Shown piece by piece: positions 27,018 to 35,159 of a stretch of DNA of 64,000 nucleotides (the stretch's first letter is position 1; each line of letters begins with the position of its first letter). Source of the stretch: Lachnoclostridium sp. UBA5725 (GTDB taxonomy: Bacteria > Bacillota > Clostridia > Lachnospirales > Lachnospiraceae); assembly GCA_002419585.1 (NCBI GenBank), contig DIGJ01000027.1:1-64000 (forward strand), in the 5' to 3' direction. The notes under the pieces are model-generated. The model saw nothing but the letters and a program-made list of their open reading frames with translations. It made no database searches and was not told the origin of the DNA. Both the position numbers and the translations under genes were made by a program.

Positions 27018-28508
27018 CTACAGTGGCATTTCCTCAAAAATTACCTTGAGATTTCCCACTGTATTCTCATTCAATTCATATAATTCTTTGTTTTTCCCTT
27101 TTTCCAAGTGAAGAACATGTGTACAACAATTCAAGATTAGTTCCATATCATGGGTAATCACAAATATCGTTGCTGCTTTTTGTGATAATTCACAAATTTG
27201 CTCTGCCACTTGATTCATATGATCATAATCCAATCCACTGGTTGGTTCGTCAAAGAATATAATATTCTTACCAGATGCTATCGCACAAGAAATGGCCACT
27301 CGTTGCTTCTGACCTCCAGAAAGCGCCATGGGATGTTTTTCTGTTTGATCACCCAGATTCATTTGTTCCAGAATATTCCTTGCTTTTTCTTCTCTTTGCT
27401 CCTCACCAAGTTCCTTGAAATTATATAAGCTAATCGCTACTTCATCTAAATTGCTCTCTGTAAAGAGTTGATAATTTACATCCTGCATAACTAAAAAGCA
27501 TTGCGTTAGCATTTGTTTGTTATTATATGTCCTACCTTCCATAAGCATTTGTGCTTTACATTTTTTCTCAAGACCACAGATACACTTTGCCATCGTGGAT
27601 TTCCCTGCCCCATTATGTCCTACCACTGCAACAACAGAACCTTTGTGAACAGAGAAATTCTTCATAGTAATTCCTTCCGCTCCATTTTTATAGTAGAAGG
27701 AAAATGGTTTGAATTCTACGACTTCATCAGACAGTATCCGTTCTGACGCTGCAAGTTTCAAGTCTTCAATGGCTAGGGTTCGTAAGCCTAAATGATTCAG
27801 CTCTGCAGTTGTAAGCCTTACCGCCTCGTCTCGCATATACTCTTTTTTTATTTTTCCATCTTTTAGCAATATCATTCTGTCCATCAGATCTCTTAGATAA
27901 TAAAGGCGATGTTCAGAGATAATAATCGTTTTTCCTTGCTTTTTCCATTGTAGCAGTATTTTTTTAATTTCTTCTATCGTTGGTATATCAAGATTTGAAG
28001 ATGGCTCATCCAATACAATAATCTCGGCTTCTGAAAGTGCTGCACCCGCACAAGCCAGTTTTTGTTTCTCCCCACCACTTAATTGAAAAAGACTGCGTCC
28101 CATCAGCTTATCAATATGAAATTCACGAATAACTTTTCTCATTTTTTCTTCTATAATTTCCGGTTTGACACCTCTATTTTCCAGTTGAAATGCCAGTTCT
28201 CCTGTGCTATCCACACTAAAAAACTGGCTTCTGGGATTTTGGAATACACTTGCTACCTTATTGGAAATACTACCAATCGATTTTCCGGCTATATTTTCTC
28301 CATCCAGACAAATTTCACCGGATAGGTTCCCTTCATAATAGTGTGGTATCAATCCATTGATAATTCTTGTAAGCGTAGTTTTCCCACACCCTGATGTACC
28401 TGTAAGTACTACAAATTCTCCTCTTTTTATGTGTAGGTTCACCTCTTGAATTCCTCCACTAGTGCTCTCTTCGCCATAAGTGAAGCTTACATTGTTTATA
28501 TCTATCAT
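27018..28508 (-). CDS. Fused double ECF ATPase (EcfA-EcfA'), module 2
   Basis: About 496 residues with two ATPase domains: GTSGCGKTT, QNPRSQFFS, LFQLSGGEKQKLACA, IIVLDEPSSNLD, IISEHRLYYLRDL; then GHNGAGKST, VMQDVNYQLFTE, ALSGGQKQRVAIS, IIFFDEPTSGLD, VITHDME. It is collinear with the module 1 protein, including the shared ISEHRLYYLRDL stretch. The chosen start ATG 28508 (MIDINNVSFTYG) has AGGAAGAG upstream; an in-frame ATG at 28544 overlaps the EcfT gene. The transcript ends at the hairpin 26902-26935. Confidence 0.88.
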   Translation of the reverse strand: MIDINNVSFTYGEESTSGGIQEVNLHIKRGEFVVLTGTSGCGKTTLTRIINGLIPHYYEGNLSGEICLDGENIAGKSIGSISNKVASVFQNPRSQFFSVDSTGELAFQLENRGVKPEIIEEKMRKVIREFHIDKLMGRSLFQLSGGEKQKLACAGAALSEAEIIVLDEPSSNLDIPTIEEIKKILLQWKKQGKTIIISEHRLYYLRDLMDRMILLKDGKIKKEYMRDEAVRLTTAELNHLGLRTLAIEDLKLAASERILSDEVVEFKPFSFYYKNGAEGITMKNFSVHKGSVVAVVGHNGAGKSTMAKCICGLEKKCKAQMLMEGRTYNNKQMLTQCFLVMQDVNYQLFTESNLDEVAISLYNFKELGEEQREEKARNILEQMNLGDQTEKHPMALSGGQKQRVAISCAIASGKNIIFFDEPTSGLDYDHMNQVAEQICELSQKAATIFVITHDMELILNCCTHVLHLEKGKNKELYELNENTVGNLKVIFEEMPL

Positions 28509-28533
28509 CTCTGCACTCTTCCTAAATATAATG

Positions 28534-29271
28534 TTAAAATCCATTCATTTGATTAAAAGCAAACAGGACGGCTCCTGCCATAACGTAACCAAATACAATC
28601 AGATCAGAGAAATGAAATCCAATTTTGCAAATGCTCGTACGTTTTTGGTTTGTTTCCAGCCCCTTTGTAAGTGCTGCTGCCGATAGTTCATTTCCCACTC
28701 TCACCGTTGCCATAATGACCGGAATCAATCTGTACTCCACCAATTCAATGAGATTTTTTCGATTCCCACCGATCCCAATTCCACGCATTTTCATTGCCAT
28801 ACCAATGGATTTATTTTCATCCACAATGGTTGGAATAAATCGAAACATAACCGTAAAAGGAATTACAATCTTATCGCTGATTCTCATTTTTTTCATTGCA
28901 GTTATAAATTCTCCTACTGTGGTTGACGAAACCAGGTAATATCCCATAAATACACCTGGAAGGAATCTCGAAATCATACCGGATAGAAATAAAAAAATAA
29001 TATTTGCAATCCCCGAAACATTCATTACCATAATTTCCATAAAACTAGAAAATGTAATCAATATGCCGTAAATAATCGCTTTTGATAAATTTCCAGAAAT
29101 CAGAAGTAGTACAAACGGAATGAGTGCAATCCCTATTCCTATGTAAAATCCTATTCCACGAATGTCTCCTGTAATCATTATCATGCTCACAACAATCATA
29201 GCAAATAGTTTGGTTCTTGGATCCAATTCCATTTTTGTTCTTCCCTTGACAGCCGAAAGACTCACTTGCAT
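28534..29271 (-). CDS. ECF transporter transmembrane component EcfT, module 2
   Basis: A 245-residue CbiQ/EcfT-type protein (KMELDPRTKLFAMIVVSMIM). The first coupling motif is AMKMRGIG; the second reads AALTKGLE, with lysine where the module 1 protein has arginine (SRG). It connects the module 2 S component to the module 2 double ATPase. It lies 16 bases after the S gene and runs into the ATPase gene. Confidence 0.87.
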   Translation of the reverse strand: MQVSLSAVKGRTKMELDPRTKLFAMIVVSMIMITGDIRGIGFYIGIGIALIPFVLLLISGNLSKAIIYGILITFSSFMEIMVMNVSGIANIIFLFLSGMISRFLPGVFMGYYLVSSTTVGEFITAMKKMRISDKIVIPFTVMFRFIPTIVDENKSIGMAMKMRGIGIGGNRKNLIELVEYRLIPVIMATVRVGNELSAAALTKGLETNQKRTSICKIGFHFSDLIVFGYVMAGAVLFAFNQMNGF

Positions 29272-29287
29272 GTTTTATCCCTCTTTC

Positions 29288-29896
29288 TTATACAATGCCT
29301 GCCTTCTTAAAATGCTTTTTAAGAACCGCAATTCCAAGCATTCCTCCAATTATTCCCCCAACAAACGCCCCAACCACCAACACCCAAAACAGCCAATCTG
29401 GAGTGACTTTATATAAAGTATCAACATAAGTGTCACCATATCCCGCACGATAAGATTCTAGATATTTTTCTTTAAATCCGAAGAATAAAGATATGATTGC
29501 TCCCATTGACCACATAGAAAAAATACCATAACTGATCACACTCATTTTTTTGCTTTTGTACTCTCCAAACTTTAATACAATATCAGCAGTAAAACCGCAT
29601 ACAGTTCCTGTAAATATAACCAACCACGGATGCCCCATCACAAACATAATGACCCCCACTATGATTCCTGTAATGGTAAGCATGCCAAACTTCTTTATTT
29701 TTGCCATATACAGCATAAGTGGTATCCCTGTAATAATAGGACACACAACTGGCACCAATATCATAAAAACAGGAATAAATCCAATACAGGAAGTAAGTGC
29801 ATACAGTACAAAATATAATGCTGAAAAAATACCTACATTAATTAAATCCTTGACCTCCAGTAACTTTTTCTCTGACACATTTACATTTTTGCTCAT
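29288..29896 (-). CDS. ECF transporter S component, MptD/Trep_Strep-like, module 2
   Basis: A 202-residue membrane protein (VKDLINVGIFSALYFVLYAL at the start, FVGGIIGGMLGIAVLKKHF near the end), clearly related to the module 1 and 3 S components. It is the first gene of an S-T-AA' operon that has its own TTGACA promoter (29983-30011) and a perfect 32-bp palindromic operator (29946-29977). The substrate is unknown; the operator suggests a metal-linked one. Confidence 0.82.
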   Translation of the reverse strand: MSKNVNVSEKKLLEVKDLINVGIFSALYFVLYALTSCIGFIPVFMILVPVVCPIITGIPLMLYMAKIKKFGMLTITGIIVGVIMFVMGHPWLVIFTGTVCGFTADIVLKFGEYKSKKMSVISYGIFSMWSMGAIISLFFGFKEKYLESYRAGYGDTYVDTLYKVTPDWLFWVLVVGAFVGGIIGGMLGIAVLKKHFKKAGIV

Positions 29897-29945
29897 AACA
29901 GCTCCTTTCCAGTTCTTTCAATTTTTATTTTCAAATTTATTAAAA

Positions 29946-29977
29946 TTGCCATGGTTAGTTTTAACTAACCATGGCAA
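29946..29977. promoter_or_regulatory. DtxR-like operator 3: perfect 32-bp palindrome (module 2 ECF operon)
   Basis: Two exact 15-bp arms (TTGCCATGGTTAGTT and its complement) around a central TT. The core 29954-29969 is GTTAGTTTTAACTAAC. It begins 5 bases downstream of the -10 box, so it covers the transcription start. Confidence 0.7.
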
Positions 29978-29982
29978 AACAA

Positions 29983-30011
29983 AGTGTAGCATAATACTAT
30001 TCTATTGTCAA
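29983..30011 (-). promoter_or_regulatory. Promoter of the module 2 ECF operon
   Basis: Minus strand TTGACA (30006-30011), 17-base spacer, TACACT (29983-29988), immediately upstream of operator 3. Confidence 0.75.
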
Positions 30012-30067
30012 ACAAATCATATATTTTAAATGATTAATGATATTTTTTATCATTTGTTATATTTAAC

Positions 30068-31813
30068 TTATTCTCTATGGTTCCAGCCATGACTCTGCGC
30101 TCTCATCGTCACAAAATTCCGATAAGTTCCTTCCCTTGCAATCAATTCCTCGTGACTACCTCTTTGCACAATTCGTCCATCTGAAATTACAAGTATCTCA
30201 TCTGCACCCTGAATCGTATTTAATCTGTGGGCAATAACCAACAATGTCTTTCCTTTGCAAAGTTCTGAAATTGCTTCCTGAATATATCTTTCATTATCAG
30301 CATCAACACTTGCAGTTGCTTCATCCAAGATAACAATAGGTGCATCCTTTAAAATACATCTCGCAATCGAGATTCTCTGACTCTCTCCTCCAGAAAGGGA
30401 CGCACCACCTTCTCCAATTACCGTATCAAACCCCTGTGGCAGCTTTTGTATAAATTCATAACACCGGGCCTTTTTTGCCGCTATTATAACTTCTTCCTTT
30501 GTAGCATCTGGTCTTCCCATACTAATGTTGTTATAAACCGTATCCTGGAATAGATAGACTCTCTGAAATACCATACTGATCTGTTTCATCAGTTCAGATA
30601 ACGGAACATCATTCACATTATTTCCATAAATCTGCACCTCTCCGGCATTGATATCCCAAAACCTTGCAAGAAGGCTGGCAACAGTTGATTTTCCGCCACC
30701 AGAAGGTCCTACCAGTGCCGTCATAGTATTCTTTGGTACCTCAAAAGATATTTGATGAAGCACTTCCTTCTCTCCATAAGAAAAGTTCACATTCTTAAAT
30801 GCAATTGCTGGAACATTTTCCTTCTCTACAATAAAGTCACTTCCATTATCTTCAAGTTCCTTTTCTTCAAACACGCCTTCTATTCTATCCATGCAGCTGT
30901 TCATTACCGTAAGTCTTGTTGCATTTGAGTACAGTGCTTTCATTGGTCCAAATACATCAAACGTAAAAAGAATCATTCCAATTACATAAGAGGCTTCCAT
31001 ATTGCCTTTTGAGTATAGGAACATACACAAAGCCAAAATTACAACAGATGCAAGGCCATAAACCATATTAGATGCTCTCTGCCATGGGGCATGTTCTGCT
31101 TCAAAACGAAGGCTAGTCTCGCACATTTTCTCAAAATTAGATGACAATTCTTTTGATTTCTTTCCCAAAAGATTATATGTCTTGATGATTCCAATGCCTT
31201 CTGCAAAATCCAGCACTGCATTTGTCAGCTTCTCGCTTTGTTCCTGCCTATGTGCAGAATCTTCTAAAGCTTCTTTCTTTAAGCCTCTGCCAACCAGTAA
31301 AAACACACCCAGCATAACAATTGCAGCTACTGCCAAAATTGGATTCAAATAAAATAAGAATAAAATCATAATTCCTTCTGAAAAAATGTAATTCATCATA
31401 TCAGCAAGAACTGTCATACAGTTTTCCTCAATGAACACCATGTCAGAGGAAAGAACTGAGCTTATTTTCCCGATATTTCCCTCTGTAAAATATCCCATCG
31501 GCATCTTTCGAAGATGTTCACCCAATTCCATTCTCTTGTCTGCAAAAATCATAAAACCAGCTGCTGACTGCAGTCTGTCAGCAATATTCTGAAATATTAC
31601 CTGCAGTATTAAACTGACTAATACTCCGATTCCAAGATTTAGACACAGCTGTTTTGTAATACTGTTTTCTAAAAAGGCAGCAATCATTACAAACGCCAGA
31701 TATAATGGCATCTTACTTGCCATCGATTTCAAAAAAGCAAAAACAAACGCAAGTTTAATTCTCCCCTTATATTCACCGGATACAGTTAAGATTCTTTGAA
31801 TTAATGCGATCAT
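30068..31813 (-). CDS. Exporter-type ABC protein, module 2, second subunit
   Basis: A 581-residue half-transporter: six helices, then GPSGGGKST, MVFQRVYLF, ASLSGGESQRISIARC, IVILDEATASVDADNE, VIAHRL. The canonical D-loop (ASVD) contrasts with the AFMD of its partner. The start ATG overlaps the partner's stop as ATGA, indicating coupled translation. About 170 bases separate it from the module 2 ECF operon, which has its own promoter, so the pair and the ECF genes are probably co-regulated but separately transcribed. Confidence 0.86.
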   Translation of the reverse strand: MIALIQRILTVSGEYKGRIKLAFVFAFLKSMASKMPLYLAFVMIAAFLENSITKQLCLNLGIGVLVSLILQVIFQNIADRLQSAAGFMIFADKRMELGEHLRKMPMGYFTEGNIGKISSVLSSDMVFIEENCMTVLADMMNYIFSEGIMILFLFYLNPILAVAAIVMLGVFLLVGRGLKKEALEDSAHRQEQSEKLTNAVLDFAEGIGIIKTYNLLGKKSKELSSNFEKMCETSLRFEAEHAPWQRASNMVYGLASVVILALCMFLYSKGNMEASYVIGMILFTFDVFGPMKALYSNATRLTVMNSCMDRIEGVFEEKELEDNGSDFIVEKENVPAIAFKNVNFSYGEKEVLHQISFEVPKNTMTALVGPSGGGKSTVASLLARFWDINAGEVQIYGNNVNDVPLSELMKQISMVFQRVYLFQDTVYNNISMGRPDATKEEVIIAAKKARCYEFIQKLPQGFDTVIGEGGASLSGGESQRISIARCILKDAPIVILDEATASVDADNERYIQEAISELCKGKTLLVIAHRLNTIQGADEILVISDGRIVQRGSHEELIAREGTYRNFVTMRAQSHGWNHRE

Positions 31814-33558
31814 GCCAGCACCTCCTTTTCAAAATGAACACTCCAGGAAGCCGTCTGATCTGCTGCTCTCCAAAGTTTCTGGTATTCTTTGCTATTATGA
31901 AGCAGTTCTTCATGTGTTCCTGCTACTGCAAGTGCTCCTTCTTTCATAACAAGAATCTGATCTGCATTCATAATGGATGGCAACCGATGTGCGATGACAA
32001 TGACTGTCTTAGCCTTAATAACCTCTGCAATAGCCTGATTCATTTTCTCCTCATTCTCTGGATCCATAAATGCTGTTGCTTCATCCAGAACTACGATAGG
32101 TGCATTTTTCAACAGTGCCCTGGCTAGGGTGATTCGCTGCCTTTCACCTCCAGACAACTGCTTTCCACCGTCCCCTGCCATGGTCTGAATTCCATGTTCT
32201 AATTTTTTCAAAAATTCATTACACTGTGCTCTCTCAGCCGCTTCTAGTACTTCTTTATCCGTTGCTTCTGGTTTTCCCAAACGTATATTTTCCATCAAGC
32301 TCATGTTAAACAAAAACTGCTCCTGAGATACATAAGAGATTTCCTGATTCAAGGCTTCCACACTCATATCCGTAATATCCTGACCACCTATCTTAATAGC
32401 ACCGGAAGCTCTGTCATAAAAGTGAACCAAAAGCTTTGCAAGTGTTGACTTCCCACTTCCTGATTCTCCTACAAGCGCTGTCATGGTTCCTTCTTTTGCT
32501 TCAAAAGATACCCCATGAAGCACTTCCTCTTCCTTATATGAAAAATGAACAGCTTCAAAGGTAACCGTGTGATTCTTTCCAACAAAATCTCGATTATTCT
32601 GTTGTAATGGTGGAGAAGCCAGCATATTTTCCATTGATTCAATTTTATATTTAATCTGCGGAATGGTAGATCCAAAACTCAAAGAGCGTAAAAGTGGTGT
32701 ACCCACGCCAAATCCCATGCATAAAACAAGGATTAAATTAGACAGTGTTGAATGTCCCGCCAGTACCAGATAAGCTCCAATTGGCAGTGAAAACATTGCC
32801 GTACATGGAAGAATACTGTTATAGAGCGCCATCCACGGCCAGCATACCTTATACCAATCTAAGGTAAAGTCGCGGTATTCTTTTACGCTTTTTGAAAAGC
32901 GTTTGTAAGAATCTCCATCTCGATTAAATACCTTAACAACTTCCATACCATTTATGTACTCCACAATAGTGTTATTCATTGCCTGGGCGGATTCATAATA
33001 AGATCCCATCTTGTTCATTCCACTCTTCATCATCATTCCCATCGCCAGCAGCCCAATAGGAAGTGATGCCAGGCTTAACAATGCAAGTTTCCAGTCTACA
33101 AAAAACATAGAAATATAGATAATAACCGGTACTGCCACATTCGCAATTCCCTCAGGAAGCGCATGTGCTAAAAGTAGTTCAATAGACTCTATATCATCTA
33201 TAAACATCTTCTTAATTGTTCCATTTCCATACTCAAGAATTGTTCCAAGTGGTTGCTTTTCCATCTTCCCTTGCAGTGAAACACGAATGTTTTTTAATGT
33301 GTTATATGCTGAGATATGAGATAATTCCAGACCGTGACCATATAAAAAAGCGTACAAAATACCACATATCACCATGATTCCAATTCTAATCATAATATAA
33401 GACACACTCATACTCTCGCCTACTACAATCGATGTAATCAACTGGTATAAAAACAGATATGGCAACACACTCATGACTACACCAGCAACCATAAATACCG
33501 CTGCCAGATATGTCTTCTTACGATAAGGTCCAGCATACTCCAATACTTTGTTCAACAA
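31810..33558 (-). CDS. Exporter-type ABC protein, module 2, first subunit
   Basis: About 582 residues: six helices (LAAVFMVAGVVMSVLPYLFLY first), then GESGSGKST, YVSQEQFLF, KQLSGGERQRITLARA, IVVLDEATAFMDPENEE, VIAHRLPSI. The D-loop is the non-standard AFMDPENE form. The best start is TTG 33558, eight bases after AAGGAGG; an in-frame TTG at 33579 would put the ribosome site inside the coding region. A GTTAG-type operator lies upstream at 33624-33639. Confidence 0.85.
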   Translation of the reverse strand: MLNKVLEYAGPYRKKTYLAAVFMVAGVVMSVLPYLFLYQLITSIVVGESMSVSYIMIRIGIMVICGILYAFLYGHGLELSHISAYNTLKNIRVSLQGKMEKQPLGTILEYGNGTIKKMFIDDIESIELLLAHALPEGIANVAVPVIIYISMFFVDWKLALLSLASLPIGLLAMGMMMKSGMNKMGSYYESAQAMNNTIVEYINGMEVVKVFNRDGDSYKRFSKSVKEYRDFTLDWYKVCWPWMALYNSILPCTAMFSLPIGAYLVLAGHSTLSNLILVLCMGFGVGTPLLRSLSFGSTIPQIKYKIESMENMLASPPLQQNNRDFVGKNHTVTFEAVHFSYKEEEVLHGVSFEAKEGTMTALVGESGSGKSTLAKLLVHFYDRASGAIKIGGQDITDMSVEALNQEISYVSQEQFLFNMSLMENIRLGKPEATDKEVLEAAERAQCNEFLKKLEHGIQTMAGDGGKQLSGGERQRITLARALLKNAPIVVLDEATAFMDPENEEKMNQAIAEVIKAKTVIVIAHRLPSIMNADQILVMKEGALAVAGTHEELLHNSKEYQKLWRAADQTASWSVHFEKEVLA

Positions 33559-33623
33559 CTTTGTTTCCTCCTTTTTCAATTTTCAACAATACAATTTTAC
33601 TTTGTTAGTTCTGTGTGATTTTG

Positions 33624-33639
33624 GTTAGTTGTGTATAAC
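33624..33639. promoter_or_regulatory. DtxR-like operator 4 (module 2 ABC pair), imperfect
   Basis: GTTAGTTGTGTATAAC, one mismatch in the right half-site; a second half-site GTTAGTT is at 33604-33610. It lies between the TetR terminator and the ABC pair. Confidence 0.5.
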
Positions 33640-33656
33640 TATGAGCCAAAAATATT

Positions 33657-33680
33657 GAGAAATGCTTTCAAACATTTCTC
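33657..33680 (-). terminator. Terminator of the module 2 TetR gene
   Basis: GAGAAATG/CATTTCTC stem, followed on the minus strand by AATATTTTTGG, just after the TetR stop. Confidence 0.6.
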
Positions 33681-33685
33681 ATATT

Positions 33686-34318
33686 CTATGGTTGCTTATC
33701 ATTTCTAATAAAACCAAGTGAACTGTGCCAGTCAAATAATTTGCACACGATTTTACAGTGTTCCTGTATCTGTGTCCAGTCCATTCCATGTATAAACGGC
33801 TCATAGATTGTCGCCCAAAATGCCGTAATTAATATATGCATTTCTTCTCGATCCACATATCTTGCCACGAGTTTTCTTCGATATGCTTCCTCATAATAAC
33901 TATATGTAGCCTGATTCATCTGTTCTACCCATGTATTTGCAAAATCATAATAACTAGATCCAGATGCACATTTTAATAGTAGTACAAAATCATCATACCT
34001 TTGATTCAGGAAATCAAACCACCACATCATATAATCTTCATCCATATACCAGACATCAATCAGTTTCTGGTCACTCATTTCAGAAAGATTCTTGTTTAAT
34101 TTCTGATAGATAACTTGTGACAAATCATCCACAGTCTGTTTCACCACTGCACAGAATAATTCATCTTTTCCGGCAAAGCGCTTATATAACGCTCCTGTTG
34201 TAACTCCTGCTAGTGTACAAATATTTTTTAAAGACGCTCTTTCAAATCCATGCTCCAAAAACTCTTTCCGTGCACTGTCAAGAATTCTTGGGTCTATTGT
34301 CTTATCTGCAACTGCCAA
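33686..34318 (-). CDS. TetR/AcrR-family regulator, module 2
   Basis: A 210-residue regulator. The N-terminal helix-turn-helix (ILDSARKEFLEHGFERASLK, AGVTTGALYKRFAGKDELF) is nearly the same as that of the module 3 regulator, so the two may share targets. The C-terminal region (about 50-210) is the ligand and dimer domain and is more divergent. Two tandem palindromes upstream (34338-34367) suggest autoregulation. Encoded at the head of module 2, it probably controls the ABC pair downstream. Confidence 0.9.
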   Translation of the reverse strand: MAVADKTIDPRILDSARKEFLEHGFERASLKNICTLAGVTTGALYKRFAGKDELFCAVVKQTVDDLSQVIYQKLNKNLSEMSDQKLIDVWYMDEDYMMWWFDFLNQRYDDFVLLLKCASGSSYYDFANTWVEQMNQATYSYYEEAYRRKLVARYVDREEMHILITAFWATIYEPFIHGMDWTQIQEHCKIVCKLFDWHSSLGFIRNDKQP

Positions 34319-34337
34319 TATATCACCTCTTTCTTAT

Positions 34338-34367
34338 GATAATTCAATTATCGATAACATGTTTATC
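34338..34367. promoter_or_regulatory. Tandem TetR operators, module 2
   Basis: Two adjacent palindromes, GATAATTCAATTATC (34338-34352) and GATAACATGTTTATC (34353-34367), 20 bases upstream of the regulator start. The GATAACA half-site recurs upstream of the module 3 regulator. Confidence 0.6.
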
Positions 34368-34498
34368 ATACTAGATAACGATATGAATGTCAATAAGCAC
34401 AAGACTTATTTTTCTTCTTTATTACAACAAAGTGTGCATTGTGCACTGTCACTTTTTCCTTTGAAGTCTCGTCTAATTCTGAGCTATTATATACCAAA

Positions 34499-34530
34499 CA
34501 GGTGCACCCGTCCATAGACGTATGCACCTG
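34499..34530 (-). terminator. Terminator of module 3
   Basis: CAGGTGCA/TGCACCTG stem after the S-component stop, followed by TTTGGTAT on the minus strand. The flanking sequence matches 26885-26950 over about 60 bases, including the following TATAAT, but here no GTTAG operator follows. Confidence 0.65.
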
Positions 34531-34558
34531 TTTATTTATTTCCTGAAGACTTAACGAA

Positions 34559-35146
34559 TTAGGAAAGACCTAACTTTTCAATTCTTTTCCTAAGTACGTT
34601 TTTCCCAATTATTCCACCAATCATTGCGCAAATAATTGTCATTATAATCATTACAACCAGTACCCACATAGCGGACATATTCTCTAATGAAACCGCATAT
34701 TCCGACGACATTTCCTCTATTGTCTTTTCGATGGTATAGTCATGGAATACCCAAATGTAAATGGGAGAGCCAGACATGCCAAAAGAAAAGAACACATAAC
34801 TTAGCAGACTACCTTTTATGCTGTCGTAGCCAATAAGTTTTCTCGCAATTTCAGCCAGAACAACACTAACAGTTAATGTCACAATAACCAAATTAGAAAG
34901 TTCCCCTGCTGCAAAGAATATAAGTCCAACCACCAAATTCATAATGACAAGGACACCAACTTTTTGTTCTCTTGCAGTAATATATATATATGGAATTCCT
35001 GCCAGCAATCCAATCAATGCGGTCATAAAAATCCAAGTTATAGGTGTAAATGAGCCCGACATCATAACAACCAAAGTGACTACAAAATAAATAAGTGAAA
35101 ATCCGATTGTAATTCCCAAATCTTTAAGTGTCCATTTTTCATTCAT
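34559..35146 (-). CDS. ECF transporter S component, MptD/Trep_Strep-like, module 3 (no own EcfT/EcfA)
   Basis: About 195 residues (WTLKDLGITIGFSLIYFVVT; MIGGIIGKNVLRKRIEKLGL at the end), a relative of the two other S components. It is the last gene of module 3, and no EcfT or EcfA gene follows; a terminator comes 28 bases after its stop. It must either share the EcfT-AA' units of modules 1 or 2, work with the ABC pair, or be a leftover. The chosen start ATG 35146 has AAAGGAGG at correct spacing; an in-frame start at 35296 would overlap the ABC gene. Confidence 0.82.
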   Translation of the reverse strand: MNEKWTLKDLGITIGFSLIYFVVTLVVMMSGSFTPITWIFMTALIGLLAGIPYIYITAREQKVGVLVIMNLVVGLIFFAAGELSNLVIVTLTVSVVLAEIARKLIGYDSIKGSLLSYVFFSFGMSGSPIYIWVFHDYTIEKTIEEMSSEYAVSLENMSAMWVLVVMIIMTIICAMIGGIIGKNVLRKRIEKLGLS

Positions 35147-35159
35147 CCTGTTTCCTCCT

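Noticed and set aside
29550..30029. Open frame of 159 codons on the plus strand
   Set aside because: It lies opposite the S-component gene, has no ribosome site or recognisable domain, and mirrors the codon pattern of the real gene.
34556..34573. TTAGG-N5-CCTAA as an eighth regulator site
   Set aside because: It lies at the end of the S-component coding region, downstream of the operon, and does not match the GTTAG-N6-CTAAC spacing.
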